Positions 37,040-50,900 of a DNA stretch of 64,000 nt are shown here, in pieces. The DNA is from Hedera helix. Lineage: Eukaryota; Streptophyta; Magnoliopsida; Apiales; Araliaceae. The stretch's first letter is position 1; each line of letters starts with the position of its first letter. Under the pieces are notes generated by a model. That model saw only the letters and a list, made by a program, of their open reading frames with translations. It was not told the DNA's origin and did not search any database. The stretch is from the NCBI GenBank assembly GCA_947179155.2, contig OX359264.1, positions 56,160,702 through 56,224,701 of the forward strand. Reading direction: 5' to 3'. The position numbers and the translations under genes were made by a program.

Positions 37040-40000
37040 GAGTATTTAGAAATTACTCTAACGATGCTCATCCAGGGGATGGACCATCTTTGAAGTACAA
37101 TTTATCGTACTACTTGAATTATTTAGAAGTTGGATATGCCATTTGAGTTCACATATATGCATTTATTTATCTTAAAAACATATACACAAACACATGGTAT
37201 ATGACTGCTACCATTTACCAAAAAAGAGAAAAATAAAAATGGAAAAGCTAAATTAAATTATTTCCAAAAGGGTAGAAAAAGAAGTAGGAAGTAGAAAGCA
37301 AATCATATATAACTAGTGTTAAAAGAAGATAAAAAGACGGATGATACAGGGTCATAGTTGTCATTTGATAATACAATGGGTGCGTGCTTTTATATTGTCC
37401 AAAAAAGCTATCAATTTGTCAATTGATTTGGTACGAGTTACTCACAATAGTTAGTTTAATTATTTTTCAAAACAATTTCTTTCTCATATTTTATGTATAA
37501 AATATAGATTATCTTTTTGAATAAAAAATTAGTTGATGAATTTTATATTATTTTATTCTGACGTACGTACATTTTCATTTTTATATTCAAAGATATGTTA
37601 TGTTTTTTCGAACAATAAATAAATATATATCAAAAATTAAAAAAAAAAAGAGTAGAAAAAAAAGAAGAAATATCTTGTAATTAAATACAGGTGATGAATA
37701 AAATGAATGCTAAAAAAAAAATAAAAAAATTGTAAACTAATTAACTTCATATGAAATGAAATGAAACGAAAATACTATGCTGCTAATGATGGTGACGACC
37801 CAATGATTACAATCCTACGGCCCTTAAAACAAAGGTCACTCTCATCTTTAATTAAGATATCTTTCTTAATTTGAAGGTTGGGTCTATATTAAATTCTCAT
37901 ACTCTATTTTCCTCCTATTTTCATTTGCCTTCACCATCCCTATCCGATTAAAGACAGGTCTTTTAACGTATATAATATTCTCTCATTCTAATTTTTTTAT
38001 TGTAATTTTGATTTTTTAAAGATGATAAATATTTTTAAATTCATTTTTAATTTGATTTATTTAAATTTTAGATACCAATCTTGCAATTAATAATATTTTT
38101 TAGATAATTTATACTATTCAAATTTGTGTTAATTAATAATATAATTTATGCTAACTTTGAATTAGAATATATATATATATGGTCAACAAATCTTTTGAAA
38201 AGGTTGGAATATTATACGTAACCCTAAACGATAAGATAGAATACTGATGTGTAAGTCTCTTTTAATTTTTTTTATCTCATGTACGTTGACATTTAAGATG
38301 AACATTAATATGTCATCATTAAAAATGTATCAAATTAACTAAAAAAAGAGTCGAATATACTCTTATACGGAGTATCTTTTTAATTCGGTGATCGGAATGG
38401 TAATGGCCGCTGGCAATGGTGAGTGCCGGAGGTTGCTGGCAATAATAAGTGTTGAGGAAAGATTTAAACCAATAAATTCATTTCGACCATTTTCATAGCA
38501 AACCATTTAACTCATCAATTGTGAGCCAATTTTAAACCATGTCGGATTCATTTAATTTGGGTGCTATGATGGTTAGCCACTAATCTCAACTCATTAATTA
38601 ACAAATATATATTCTTTTAAAATTATATTTTTATTTCATGATTATCTTTAATTTATTGAGTGTTTTTTTCTGTAACAAGATGAGATAAAATATTGAATGA
38701 ATGAACGGTCACACTTCACTTAAACCAAGTGGTCGTTAAATAATAATACTCACAAAAAAGAAATAGAATCAAACTGAAAAACATGGTTAATCAAATCATG
38801 CCAAGACTTATATTGGCCGTGAAATTGTTGGCCCATGGAAGCGAAAATTATATTTTAATTAGAGGAAAGGTGGACCCCAGAAAATGAAAAAGATTGGGTT
38901 TAGTGTTGCAGCTGTCCTTGATAGGACAACCCCTTCAATTCACTGCTCCATAACATAAACAGGCTGGCGTAATTTGGTTTTACTTTGCTGATTTCATGTT
39001 AATTGTTTTTTATTAGTTTAAATTAAAGGTTTTGTAATTGACTAAGTGCACATTTATATAATTAGATTATTGTCAACACCTAAATATTTACAATTTAATT
39101 CACCCCTCTTAATTTTATTACAATTTTAGCTTATCAGTAGGTCTAAAAGTTCATAAACCATCTCAATATCATTAGCTACTTTTAATACATTCTTCATCTT
39201 GAAAATGAGAGTATTAATTATTTCTAATTCGGTCTAAAGACGAAGGTGATATACAGGTTGGTTGTAATCTAATTAATTAATTCAGAGATTTTTTTATTGG
39301 GAGTCGGGAGATGCTTGGATTTCAGGGCGGCGGCGCCCGCAAACGGCGATCGTATATTCTAACATTATCTGATGTCTCCAGCAGGTAAGAATGAAGATGT
39401 TGACTGTCCAGTTTTAATACTGCTTTGTGATATAGTAGGCACTAGCAGTATATAGTGCACTAAAAAATGTTTCGGATCGTAGATAATATTTAAATATAAA
39501 ATTAAATATTATATTTATTTTAATTATTAAAATATAAAATATAGTACGAATTTTAATATCATATCATATTTTTTAATAGTTAAGATAAATATAATATTTA
39601 AATATTATGTACATATATTTATTCTAATATTTCATATGCAAATGATATTTGTAAAGTGTTGTACTATTGCCTTCAGTAATAAAATATTTTGCTTTTGCCA
39701 AAAAAAAAGAGAAGCAAACTTAAATTAAATTTGTTCAGATATTAATAAGATTTGCATATAATACACAATTTATATACAAAAAATAAATAAATACCTTTTA
39801 ACAATAAATTTTAGTCTTCTAAAGCCTAGTATTGCAAAGAATTGCATGTTTAAAAAAATTATATCAAAATATTTATATTATTAAAAGAGAGCAAAAAGAG
39901 AGGTTATTTTTTTTGAAATCTTAGTCTCTCATATTTTTTAATCTCCACTCTCATTATCTATCACCTCCTAATTTCACTCGCCCACTAAATTTTATATTTT

Positions 40001-40803
40001 TATTTTTTAAATTTGTACACAATTGTGTGTGCCAGCGTAGTATTTAAGAAAAGTATCACTTTTCCTTCAATATTATATACACTTGTCCTTTCTACAATCT
40101 GTTCTTTCATTGCATAAATAGGAAAAATGCCATTGCATTTCTAATTACACTAATGCTGCGTTTAAATGAAAATAATAAAATTAATAAATAAATAGAATAA
40201 TAATAAAATAAAAATAAAAATAGAATAATTTATTCTATTTAAGTTGAAATGAGTCATTTTATATTTTTCTCCAAAGAATAAAATTCAGAAATTTAATAGA
40301 ACTGATAATTGTTTATTCAATTTTAATGAAATAACTAAATATAATTTTTTTTATTCCATTAAAATAAGTCATTATATTCTCAACTTCATTCATGGAATTT
40401 AATCCTAGCGTAAAAATATGAGAGTAGAACCACCAATTAATCTCGCGACTCTAGCCACTTGAAGCAAGTCCAAAATAGTTAAAATTGCCCATAAATTTAA
40501 TTTTTTGTGGGTAAATTAAACCATATGTAAAAGACTCCAAATGTATGCATGCGCATGCATAAACTGCCATAGGTGAATAGTCAATTAGGCAAGCCGACTA
40601 CATGAAAATCAATCAAATGGCCACGTCTCTCACTTTCTTCTAGTATTCCATTAACGGCTCCATGATGAAGGATCGAGATGCATTGCATGGTAGGGCGGTA
40701 CCAGCACCTCTTTAAGTAATCACAACCGAAGCCAATATGCTCTCCGTTTTGGATAAGGTGTAACCATAATAATTTGGTAATTAGTAAATATTCCTACTAC
40801 TAC

Positions 40804-40876
<73 letters not shown>

Positions 40877-41056
40877 TCAAATCTCAACAATTTTATCATC
40901 GGACGTACTAATACACTACTCAAGCAACACAACATATAAGATCACATCCACACTCGTGTGCAGAAAATGTCAAAAAAAGAAAAGAAAAAATAAACTTAAT
41001 CAGATTGTATTATGTAGGGTTTTACATTGTGAGACGTGGATCCTATAAACTAATAT
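35667..41056. other. Long AT-rich intergenic sequence with microsatellites
   Basis: Contains (AT)n at 35867-35916, (ATT)n at 37003-37036 and a long (TA)n at 40806-40874. Frames through these repeats are artefacts. No conserved domain, RNA gene or intact element was recognised in about 5.4 kb. Confidence 0.5.
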
Positions 41057-41280
41057 CACTCTGTTCCCGCAAATAGTTTCATTTTGGAAAATATTAAGTT
41101 AGTATATTTGTTCTATGTTATTAGTTTAGTTATTGATGACATATTAATAAAATTATGAAGATAAAATTTAGAATATTTTGTCATTTTATTTTACTATTGA
41201 ATAAATAAAAACTTTTTTATGTGGTATAATTAAAAATTTTAAATAAATATTAAGATTTTTTTTTTATGAAATTGAGGGAG
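41057..41280. mobile_element. Degenerate Stowaway-like MITE
   Basis: Left end ACTCTGTTCCCGCAAATAG; right end, reverse-complemented, CTCCCTCAATTTCATAA. Both are eroded versions of the CTCCCTCCGTCCC end seen intact at 27829. Length about 225 bp. Confidence 0.45.
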
Positions 41281-44039
41281 TATGATATTCTCTCAGGTTA
41301 TGATACAATTCAGAGCATGGAGTACTTGGTAAGATAAGTGAACGTGCCCAAATGGAACTAGCACTATTGTGGGAGTGGGAGTGGGAGAGTATTTGGATAC
41401 AAATATTTGACTGTATGCATGGACGCAGCGGTGAAGCCGGACTTTTTTGTTTAGTGGGGTTAAAAAATTTATATGGTTACAAATAATTTAGTGGGAGTTT
41501 AGGGACAGTATTTTTGAGACAGTATTTTTGAATAATTTTATACTTTTAGGTTGTATATATAAAATATATATTTGCTTATAATAATTGTTAACTTTATATA
41601 TATTTATATATATGTATATATATACCCTATTGACTCCTAATAAATTTTTCTAAAGACAAACTATTTATAAATAATTAATTTCTTCAAAAAATAATATGAA
41701 ATTAATTATTAATTAATTTAAGAAGATTATATGAATATACATATATGATATATAGAGGAGATAAGAATGATATGAGATTGAGATTTAAGAGAGAAAGTTA
41801 TAAAATTTTAATTTGACCTCATATATTAAATTTTTTATAAAATTTCAATGAGGTCAATTTTTATATAATATTTAAAAATTTTAATTTTTGTCATATATTA
41901 TATATATAAAAAAAAAATCAATGGGATCCATTGATCCCACATTCTCCAACGTGGCTGCACCCCTGCATGGACGAAATCGAGCAGGTCAAGCGAGGGCTGC
42001 CACTTCCATCAGCCTTTTTTTCTTCCTTTTTTTGATATATCTAGATTTTTGTTCATAGGTCTTTCTTAGGTTTATATATTATTTAATAAAAATTTAATTC
42101 TATATAGGCTGCCTGTAAATTAATATTTTCACACCCTTCAATTCTAACAACTTTGTATTTTTAAAGAAAATTAAGTAATTTTAATTTTTTTAACATATTA
42201 TGTAATATTATTTGTCATGGTAAAATCTATTTAATTATTTTAACACAATCAAAACTCCTTAATTTTATTTCAAAATATAAAGTTTGACACTAGTTTACAT
42301 ACAGTGCTTATAGAATTTATTTTTTGCTCCACATTCTATTGGCCATTATCCTAATTATGAGAATGAATTTACTCAGTTCATATAAACTATGATAAAGATG
42401 TTTAATTCTCTGTTGTGATTAATGAATTCATGATAAAAATAAGAAAAAAATACTATTATATATATAGTGGTTAAATTTATAATCCTTCCATGCTCAAAAG
42501 GATAACTAAATGTACAATTATTTTTGTTCTCAAATAGATAAGATAAAATATATAAAGTGAATGGTAAAAGTATGCCATTTAATGAGATCCATTAAAATAA
42601 AAAAATAAAATTACTCATTACACTTTATGAATTTTGTGAGATCAATAAGAATAAATTTAGAACTTTATTTACTCTTTTTTCTATATTTTTATTTTTTTTA
42701 ATATATATAAAATTTATATTTTGCTTATTATTTTGAGAATGAAAAAAAAATTAATTATTTATATTTTTTATTAAATAAATTGTACCAAAGTCCGCTCCAC
42801 CTAAATTCTGGTCCGTCGTCTATGAAGATAGGAAGGAATTACACGGGATGTCCGTCCTTTAATGTTGTTGTTATTGTTGTTATTGTCGTATTGATTTATC
42901 TTGTTTGTCCGAAATGGACAAGCAAGCATATGACTTTTTCTGGATACCGCCTAGCAAGATAAATATCCAAGGAAGGTGAGGTTACTATTTTGGATATTTT
43001 TAGAAGGTAGACTATCTTTTTGGGCACTATTATTTACAGAAAATTAAACATTATATCTATCTTAATTATTAAAAAATTAAATTTAACACAAGTTTTTTAA
43101 TAATTAAAATATATTTTGTGTTCTATTTTCATTAATTGTTGTTAACTAGTACTTTTTTTTTAAATCTTGTTTGGACATTAAATTAAAAAAACTCTAATTA
43201 TTTTTGGGATCGAGGTAAATGTATGTGCAGAGAAAATAACTATATATACCTATACATCTATCATAATTTAAAAAAAATTTAAATGTGAAAATAATCGATC
43301 AATTAGGGCTAGTTTGTGATGGTGATCAAATTCATTATTCATCGGCACTATAACTATATTTGTTTATAAAAAATATATTTAAAATTAAATTATTTGTATT
43401 AATTTAATATTAATTCGGACTATTTTATCTCATGACGTGAGATTAATAGTTTTTAAAATATTCTTATGAATTATTTTTTTATCATTTTAAAAATATTTAT
43501 GTGGGATTATATAATTCTATGAAAAGTTTAGAATTAATAGCCCCCTCATTTTAAACTATTAAATGACTGTATGGGATTAATAGTTCAATATTATAAGATT
43601 AATAATTATTTATTAAAAGATTAAATAATATAAAATAATATTTAATTAAGATAAATAATTTAATTTTAAATAAAATAAATATAGCCTAAATTCATGAAAG
43701 TTAAAACAAGAGATTAATGATGATATATGTCAGTGATGGTAATTCCATAAAAATATGACACTTCCCATTTCGTAATTAAGCTAGGAAAATTCTAATCTCT
43801 TTTTTTTGTGCGATCATGATCGTACTACTGAAATAGTCCCGTCAAGATAAGAAATCACATGGCATGTGCGTTATCTGGTAAATTCGTGCTTGTTTTGGCA
43901 GGGCAGAAGCTCCATAATTAAGTATATACTCTTACATTTCAACTTCATATATATTTGCAGGGAATTGATATTTTTATTAAAAAAGTTAATATTTTTATAA
44001 AATTTCATTTATATGAGATATGCCTTATATATATATAGA
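41281..44039. other. AT-rich intergenic sequence
   Basis: No gene is supported. The short frame around 42780-42962 shows no domain. The segment near 43310-43690 begins GGGCTAGTTTGTGATGG and ends ATATAGCC, a possible decayed element, but this is not secure. Confidence 0.4.
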
Positions 44040-44285
44040 AAAATAATTTATTATAAATAGTTAGTATGAGTTCTATTTCAATAAATGCATCTTATATCTT
44101 TCAAAAGTAAATCAAACGATTTAAAATATAATTTTTTTTTTCTAGCCGCTAGAAAGAGTAACGGTAGACTACTCTGCCGTCAGAAGGAATAGCGATAAAG
44201 AAAAAAAGTCTAACTGCTATTCTTTCTAAAGACAACTGGCGATAGCTATAGACAGACATCAACAACCATTGTTGTAAATTCAATA
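44040..44285. mobile_element. Partial MITE, inverted relative of 26736-27072
   Basis: Its start (AATAGTTAGTATGAGTTCTAT...GATGCATCTTA-type block) matches the reverse complement of 27000-27065. The interior has the same layout: a CTAGAAAGAGTA arm, a GAATAGC...GCTATTC stem and a TTGTTG-rich tail. The distal inverted end is missing. Confidence 0.5.
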
Positions 44286-44860
44286 GAATCAATACTATCA
44301 TCATTTCAGTCACAATATATTATACTTTATGCCATATACAGGCCGATCACACATCACAATTTCAATCATACCATTTTGATTAAAAATTAACCCGTGTTTT
44401 ATACGGGTTGTAATCAATTTAACTAGTCAGCATTTATAGTGGCGTCAAATAGTTGAACGTACACTAATGTTAAACTTAAAAAACTCATCCGCACGTACAA
44501 CTATTTAACAAATATTAGTTACAATCAACATTAGTTGTGGATCATATGGAAAAAATATTTATATAAGCTTCATACTATTTTGAAGCTGGTTTCAAGACCC
44601 AATAATGATGCTATGGCTGTTCTATATATTTTCGGAAATATTATATTTCCAAAAATACAATGGGATTGAAATTAAGTTGAGGAACATTTTCTCATTGGAC
44701 TACTGGAATTGAAATAACCTAATATATGAGCAGATATTTTAATGATATTTTCAAACAATTCTTTCACATGAATATTAAATAAACTCCACATTTATAAGAG
44801 AAAAATTATTATAAAAATATTATTTTATATCGTGAATTTAATAATTTTCTTTTATTTTTG

Positions 44861-45355
44861 TGAAATGAGATGAACCTCAAATCAGTCATTCTTACATCAT
44901 AAGCTATTAACTTATATTAGCAGAGATATCTTTAATGAACTACGTACAGGAATTGTCCTTTTTGTGAAATGGGATGAACCCTCAAACCAGTCATTTCATC
45001 ATCATAAGCTTAGCAACTTATATTAGCAGAGATATCTTAATGAACTACGTACTGGAATATATTGTCCAAGTTTTTTTTTTTTTGTTGGTGAAATGAGATG
45101 AACCCCCAAACCAGTCATTTCATCATCATAAGCTATCAACTTATTTTAGCAGATATTTTAATGAACTACGTACTGGAATTGTCCAAGATTTATTTATTGT
45201 TTGTTTGTTAGTGAAATGAGATGAACCCTCAAACCAGTCGTCTCATCATCATAGCAACTTATATTAGCTTATATTTTAATGAACTACGTACTGGAATTGT
45301 CCAGTTTTTTTTTTTAAAATGGGATCAACCCTCAAACCAGTCATTTCATCATCCA
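44861..45355. repeat. ~105-125-bp tandem array, about 4.5 copies
   Basis: Units start near 44861, 44964, 45088, 45211 and 45316 with GTGAAATGAGATGAACC or a close variant. They share CTCAAACCAGTCATTTCATC, AACTTATATTAGCAGA and AATGAACTACGTACTGGAAT. Length varies through poly-T and TTTG runs between units. It has no coding frame and no known satellite identity. Confidence 0.85.
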
Positions 45356-45459
45356 ACCTAATTTAGAGATCATGTTTGGTAGGAAAAATGAACTATATAT
45401 AGTCTATAGTAACGTGACCGTACTATAAAATTTTGGATTATCGGTAATTATATTAGAAA

Positions 45460-46125
45460 AGACTAGACCTAATAAAAGTGGTTTGCGCCAGTCGGTCAGC
45501 CAAAAAACGGATTTTGGGCTGCCAAAAATTAGTCTGGTGAAAGTTGAGCCGTTTTAGCTCGGCCCGTTTCGATCTAACCTGTAGGCTTATTTTTTTTAAT
45601 TGTTTCATATTATTGACAAAAAAAATGCTAACTTAAAAAATAAATCAAGTAAGTAATTATGAAGAATATAAAAATAAATTCTAATATATGATCTTAAATA
45701 ATAATACAAAAAAAATATTATGATATATATTACCTTTAGTCTTTCTTTTACTCTCTTATCTTTAATATTGAATCATTGATATTATATAAATTTATCAATT
45801 AATTAATTACAAGATTAGTCATATTTTAATATATATGATTACAAAATGTCTATAAATTTTTTGATTGTTTTATTTTATTTATTAATAATATTAAATAATT
45901 ATATAAAAATTATGTGTCATAATTATAAATAATTAGAGTTAATATTTATTTTAAATTATATGTTATAGTTGTAAATATATATTTTATTAAAAAAAATACT
46001 AAAGTGGCTCGCAGGCCATAGGCTTGATTTTTCCGACCCAAAAAAAATTAGGCCATTTTAGTCTAATTCGTCAATAGCCGGCTCATTTAGATCGGTCCAA
46101 TCTGTTTGCCACCTCTAGAAAAGAC
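45460..46125. mobile_element. Candidate decayed non-autonomous DNA element
   Basis: Left side contains AGTGGTTTGCGCCAGTCGGT and right side, reverse-complemented, GAGGTGGCAAACAGATTGG. Both ends carry GGCC/CGGCTC-type motifs (AGCTCGGCCCG; AGCCGGCTCAT) typical of hAT-like repeats in plants, around an AT-rich middle. The terminal pairing is imperfect. Confidence 0.3.
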
Positions 46126-47030
46126 GTACATCATGCATTTGAATTATTGACCCCAGCTAACTTCGTGGTTGTGTGCTTTTCTGTAGGTAGTGCACCACCA
46201 ATGGGGAGGGCCGCACTCTTGGAAATTTAATCACTTATATCCCCTCCTGTACACAAAATAATGTTCCATTTATATTTTTTTGGGGGTAAATAACGTCTTT
46301 TTTTTGTGTGTCAGTAATTAATAGAATGATATAACATTTTCAAATTTTTTATCACAATTTTATCACGATCATGTTAACTAAACGAAAAAAGAAATAATTT
46401 CTAGATAAATATCTATGGAACAAAAAATATTATTCCTTCCGTCATTTTTTAAATGTCATTTTAGAGAAATATTTTTGTCTTTTAATATTTATCGTTTCAG
46501 AATTTTAATTTTCGAGTAAACATTAATTATTTAGTTTTTAATATTACCCCACGTATTAAACATTGTATTTGGGTTTTCTCACTACTTTCTATCTAATAAA
46601 TAACACTCTCTTATTTTAATGTGAGGATAATATTAAGATTTAAAGTTATTTTTAACTAAAAAATATAGTATTAATTATTTTTGTTAATATGTGTGTCCAC
46701 TTCTAAAAATCAAATAATAAAAGACGAATAAATTATATTGAATATAGAAAAACTCATACTACTTATTGGTTACACATCATTTAATTAAAATATAACAAAA
46801 ATTTTAGAGTGATTGAGAATGACGATTGAAAGTGACGCTCGATCATCCTTGATAATATAAAATTTCACGTATTGATTGTTAACTTCACACTCGACCTTAT
46901 CGATGTCAAAAAAAAAATAGAACTCGCGATCGTCAGTTAGGTAGTAGAGACTCAAAATATAAAGTTCATAGAGAAACGGAAATAAGTACGTAGTCTTTGA
47001 GGAGATTCATTAACTAATCATGCATGCATG

Positions 47031-47074
<44 letters not shown>

Positions 47075-47397
47075 ACCATCAGGATATACATACCTGAAAT
47101 TCCATCCGTGTGGACCTAATTAATTAGACTTACCACGATAATAACATCCTTCTCTAAAGGTGCCAAGGGGTACCATTTACTAGCTTAATTTGAATGATAA
47201 TAACTTAAATATTTCTTGCCCTCTATTAAAGTCGTCTTATTCCTTTAGGGGGAAAAAAGGTGACAAAAGCATATATGCATATATTACGTATACAATTAAA
47301 GGATGAACTACGGATAGATGTGTAGTTCCCCAAAGTACTGTTTAGTGGATGATAATTACACTATAAATTCACAAAATTATTTAAAGTACGGGCTAGG
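46126..47397. other. AT-rich intergenic sequence
   Basis: A CCTTCCGTC string near 46437 could be an eroded MITE end. A CATGCATGCATG plus (AT)n run lies at about 47020-47071. No gene is seen. Confidence 0.45.
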
Positions 47398-47592
47398 TAG
47401 TTATAAATAGGAAATTGATATTTTTATAAGTTAATTTGATATTTTTGTAAATAAGTCTCATTTGATCTTATCGAAATATCACATTAGCTTGCGGATTTCT
47501 GCAAGTTAATTTGATATTTCCTCAAGTGAATCCCATTTAATTTTGGGAAAATATCAAATTAACTTGCGAAAATATCAATTCTCTACAAATAC
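47398..47592. mobile_element. Inverted-repeat MITE
   Basis: The left arm ATTGATATTTTTATAAGTTA and right arm TAACTTGCGAAAATATCAAT pair when reverse-complemented. The motif AAGTTAATTTGATATTT occurs three times, twice in one orientation and once inverted. About 195 bp, non-coding. Confidence 0.6.
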
Positions 47593-47988
47593 ATTGTCAA
47601 ACTATTTTACAAATTGTTGATTATGAGCAAATTGTGGCTATGAATCATTCACTATCTAATGTTCATAAATTTATATAAAGTACGTATATTAATTTAGTAT
47701 GTAGATTGTTTGGTGTTCTTTCTAATTAGCTTAATTTCCAAGAGACTCAGAATGATGGAGAGTTGGCGGTTTTCACACGGTGCCCCAAATTCATAAGATT
47801 TGGAATTTGGACAGAGACATGTAGATATAGACATCTGTTACTACTTGGCACAAGGAAAGGTGAATAACTACCTGTAGACAGTGGAATATAGCCAAAAATC
47901 TATGGAAGAAAAGAAAGGATGAGGGCAGATGGCACACAGAGATTGCTTGTCAGATAAATTCTCAAAACTATACCATAAAATGAACCTG
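47593..47988. other. 3' flank of the proximal receptor-kinase pseudogene
   Basis: Mixed AT-rich sequence with no feature beyond a probable former 3' UTR. Confidence 0.4.
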
Positions 47989-50900
47989 TTATATAGGTCG
48001 TAAATTTGCTCCCTGATATTGAGTTCCCAAATACTTGTCTTTGATTGATATTAGTTCCCTGGAGACCTGACTCATATTCATCCGGTCTAATGGAGATTCT
48101 GCTGAACATGCAACTCCAATTTCAAATAAAGATATCAAGCATTCAGTCATTTCACTTCTCAAGCCACTCTTTTTAACTGCAGCCAGTAAACCTTCATCCT
48201 GCAGAGCTGATTGATCCACAATTTCCATTACTTGATCTGGCAGTGACCGCCTGACAAAATTGCCAAGGTTGAAATTATCTTTAAATGATTCATCAGTGGG
48301 CCTTCTTCCAGTGAACATCTCCAACAAAAGAATTCCATAGCTGTATACATCTCCTTGAGTAGACACTGCACCTCCCATACCATATTCTGCAATATCCAAA
48401 TATCTTTCGTTAATATTTTTGACTTACAATAATTTTAAATCTCTGTGGCCCTTTTTATTATAGAAGCACCATATATTATATAGACTAAAAACTACTAGAT
48501 GAGACTTTTTAGCAAAAAGATTTAGCAGAGAACAAAACTCTTCAAGAAATAACAGTGTGAACAAGTTACCTGGAGCAGCATATCCAATGGTTCCTATAAT
48601 TCCAAGCGAGCTGAACTGATTAAAATCGGCATCCTTGCAGAATCTTAAAAGCATTCTTGCTAAACCAAAATCACTCACATGAGCAGTCAAATCATGGTCA
48701 AGAAGAACATTACTCGGCTTCAGATCACAGTGTACCACAGGTGTTTGGCACTGATGATGAAGATAATCCAAAGCAGAAGCCACATCTACCGCAATGTTTA
48801 TTCTTTGACGAAGGTTCAAAGTTCTTGGTTGAGTTTGTTCTTTTTCTGGGTGCAACCACTTTTCCAAACATCCATTTGGCATAAACTGGTATACCAAAGC
48901 TCTAAAATCATTGCCTTGAAAATCTGTACTTGAGCAAGCAGTTAGAACCTTGACAAGGTTTCTGTGGCGGATGTTTCTCAAAGATTCGCATTCAGCCTTA
49001 AAGCTTTTGCTCGCTCCTTTCTGTTGAAGATTAAGTACCTTAATCGCAACAACTCTCTGATCAACTCCAAGATTTCCTTCATACACGGTGCCAAAATTAC
49101 CTGAACCAATCAATTTGCTTGCAGAGAATCCATCAGTCGCTTTGAGGAGTTCATTGTATGAAATCTTTGGGTACAAGTGTCCGAAGGGAGCTGTTGAGTG
49201 AGGTTTCTTTTTCAATTTCTTCGGCAGGTATACTAAAAGTAAAGACACAATCCCGGCCAAGCAAGAAAAACTGATAACTATCACCAGTATCATCTTGAGA
49301 GCAATATGTTTCCTTGGATTCCTGTGTTTTTGCATATGGCATGGATGCAAATGCAGCTCTTGGATCCCCCCACAAAGGTCACCATTGCCAAAGAGATCAA
49401 GTGCGCTTGAATTTAGAAAAACTCCACGCGCAGGTACCTCGCCTACCAGATTATTCAGTGACAGATTCAAATATTGTAAGGAAAGGTTCCCTAGATACTG
49501 TGGGATTACGCCATACAACTTGTTGTTGGATAGATCTAAATACTAAAGGCCTATCAACTGACCCAGATCAGGTATGGCACCTTCCAAGAAGTTCCCTTGC
49601 ATATAAAGTTTTTCCAAACCCAAACAAAGTCCTATCTTGCTCGGAATCTCACCAGAAAACTTGTTATGGGAAATATCTAGTGCATTAAGAATTTTCAAAT
49701 TTTCAACTTCAACTGGTAAAGTACCGGTGAAGGAGTTATGAGACAAGTTAAGTGTTCTAGAAAGGGAAGAAAGGACTACGAGTTGCTTAGGTATGGTTCC
49801 ATTCAACATATTGTGGGAAAGGTCCAACTCTTGCAGGCTTTTAAAGTTTCCAAAATTTGAAGGTATTCTCCCTTCTAAGCTGTTATTGTGCAAATAAAGA
49901 TACAAGAGCTGAGTGAGGTTTCCTAAAGAATAAGGGATTTCCCCAGTGAAATGATTTAAGCCTAACCAAAGTTCTCTTAAGTTTGGGAGCTGCCCAAAAG
50001 AAGCTGGAATTTTACCTTCTAAGAAGTTGAACCCCATGCCCAGTGCAGTTAATCCAATGAGGTTAGAAATATCTTCAGGAATGCTTCCGTGAATGTTGTT
50101 ACCATAAATGTTCAGCCAGCTCAACTGAGTCGATAGATTGGCTATTGATCTTGGTAATTCACCTCCAAAGTGGTTTTGGCTGATATCAAGAATCTGCAAA
50201 TTGCTGCAATTGGCTAAAGGAGTGAGAAAATCCAAGTCATCATCTTCACCGCTTCCTAGATCATTCAGAGCAACACTGAGTAACAACAGATTCTTTAGAT
50301 TCCCAAAATTCATAGGAATGTTTCCTGTGAAATTATTTGCAGAGGTCAAGTTGTAGAAGATTCGTAGCATTGGACAAACTAACCGGTATCTCCCCAGTGA
50401 ATTTATTTTGTCCCAAATAAAGCCTTTGGATATTTGGAAGAGCAATCCCTATGTCAGTCCTGAGGTTACCATATAAGTTGTTACCAGTTAAAGATATGAA
50501 CTGAAGTGATGACAGATTGTAAAGTGAGGAAGGAAAAACATCAGAAAGATTGTTTATGCCCAAACCAAGCATAGTCAAACTTTTCATTTGCGATATTTTA
50601 TCTGGAATCTCTCCATGCAGATTGTTATATGTTAAAAGAAGCTGTTGGACAGATGAAAGATTTCCAAAAGAGGCAGGGAATTTTCCTGTAAGGTTGTTGT
50701 TTCTAAGATACAATACCTTGAGCTTTGATAGTAAACTTAGTTCAGAAGGGATTTGTTGTGTTAGATAATTGTGATCTAGTGCAAGAGTTATGAGGTTGGA
50801 ACATCGTGAAAGGTTACCTGGAATCCCCCCTCCAATAAAGTTAAAGCTCAAGTTCATATACTGGAGCCTGGTTAAGCCACCAAATTCTCGGGGGATTCCT

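Noticed and set aside
40720..40935. Open frame running through the (TA)n tract
   Set aside because: The Ile/Tyr repeat is a translation of the microsatellite; no start context, domain or gene structure.
42780..42962. Short plus-strand frame in the 42.8-kb intergenic stretch
   Set aside because: Sixty codons with no motif, no splice partners and no neighbouring gene signals.
44861..45355. CRISPR-like array
   Set aside because: Units are directly tandem without unique spacers and the genome is a plant's.
48424..49518. Kinase-bearing frame as a separate receptor-like cytoplasmic kinase gene
   Set aside because: It is the 3' part of the broken LRR receptor; its frame begins right after the TAG at 49543 and the upstream LRRs read in the same frame.
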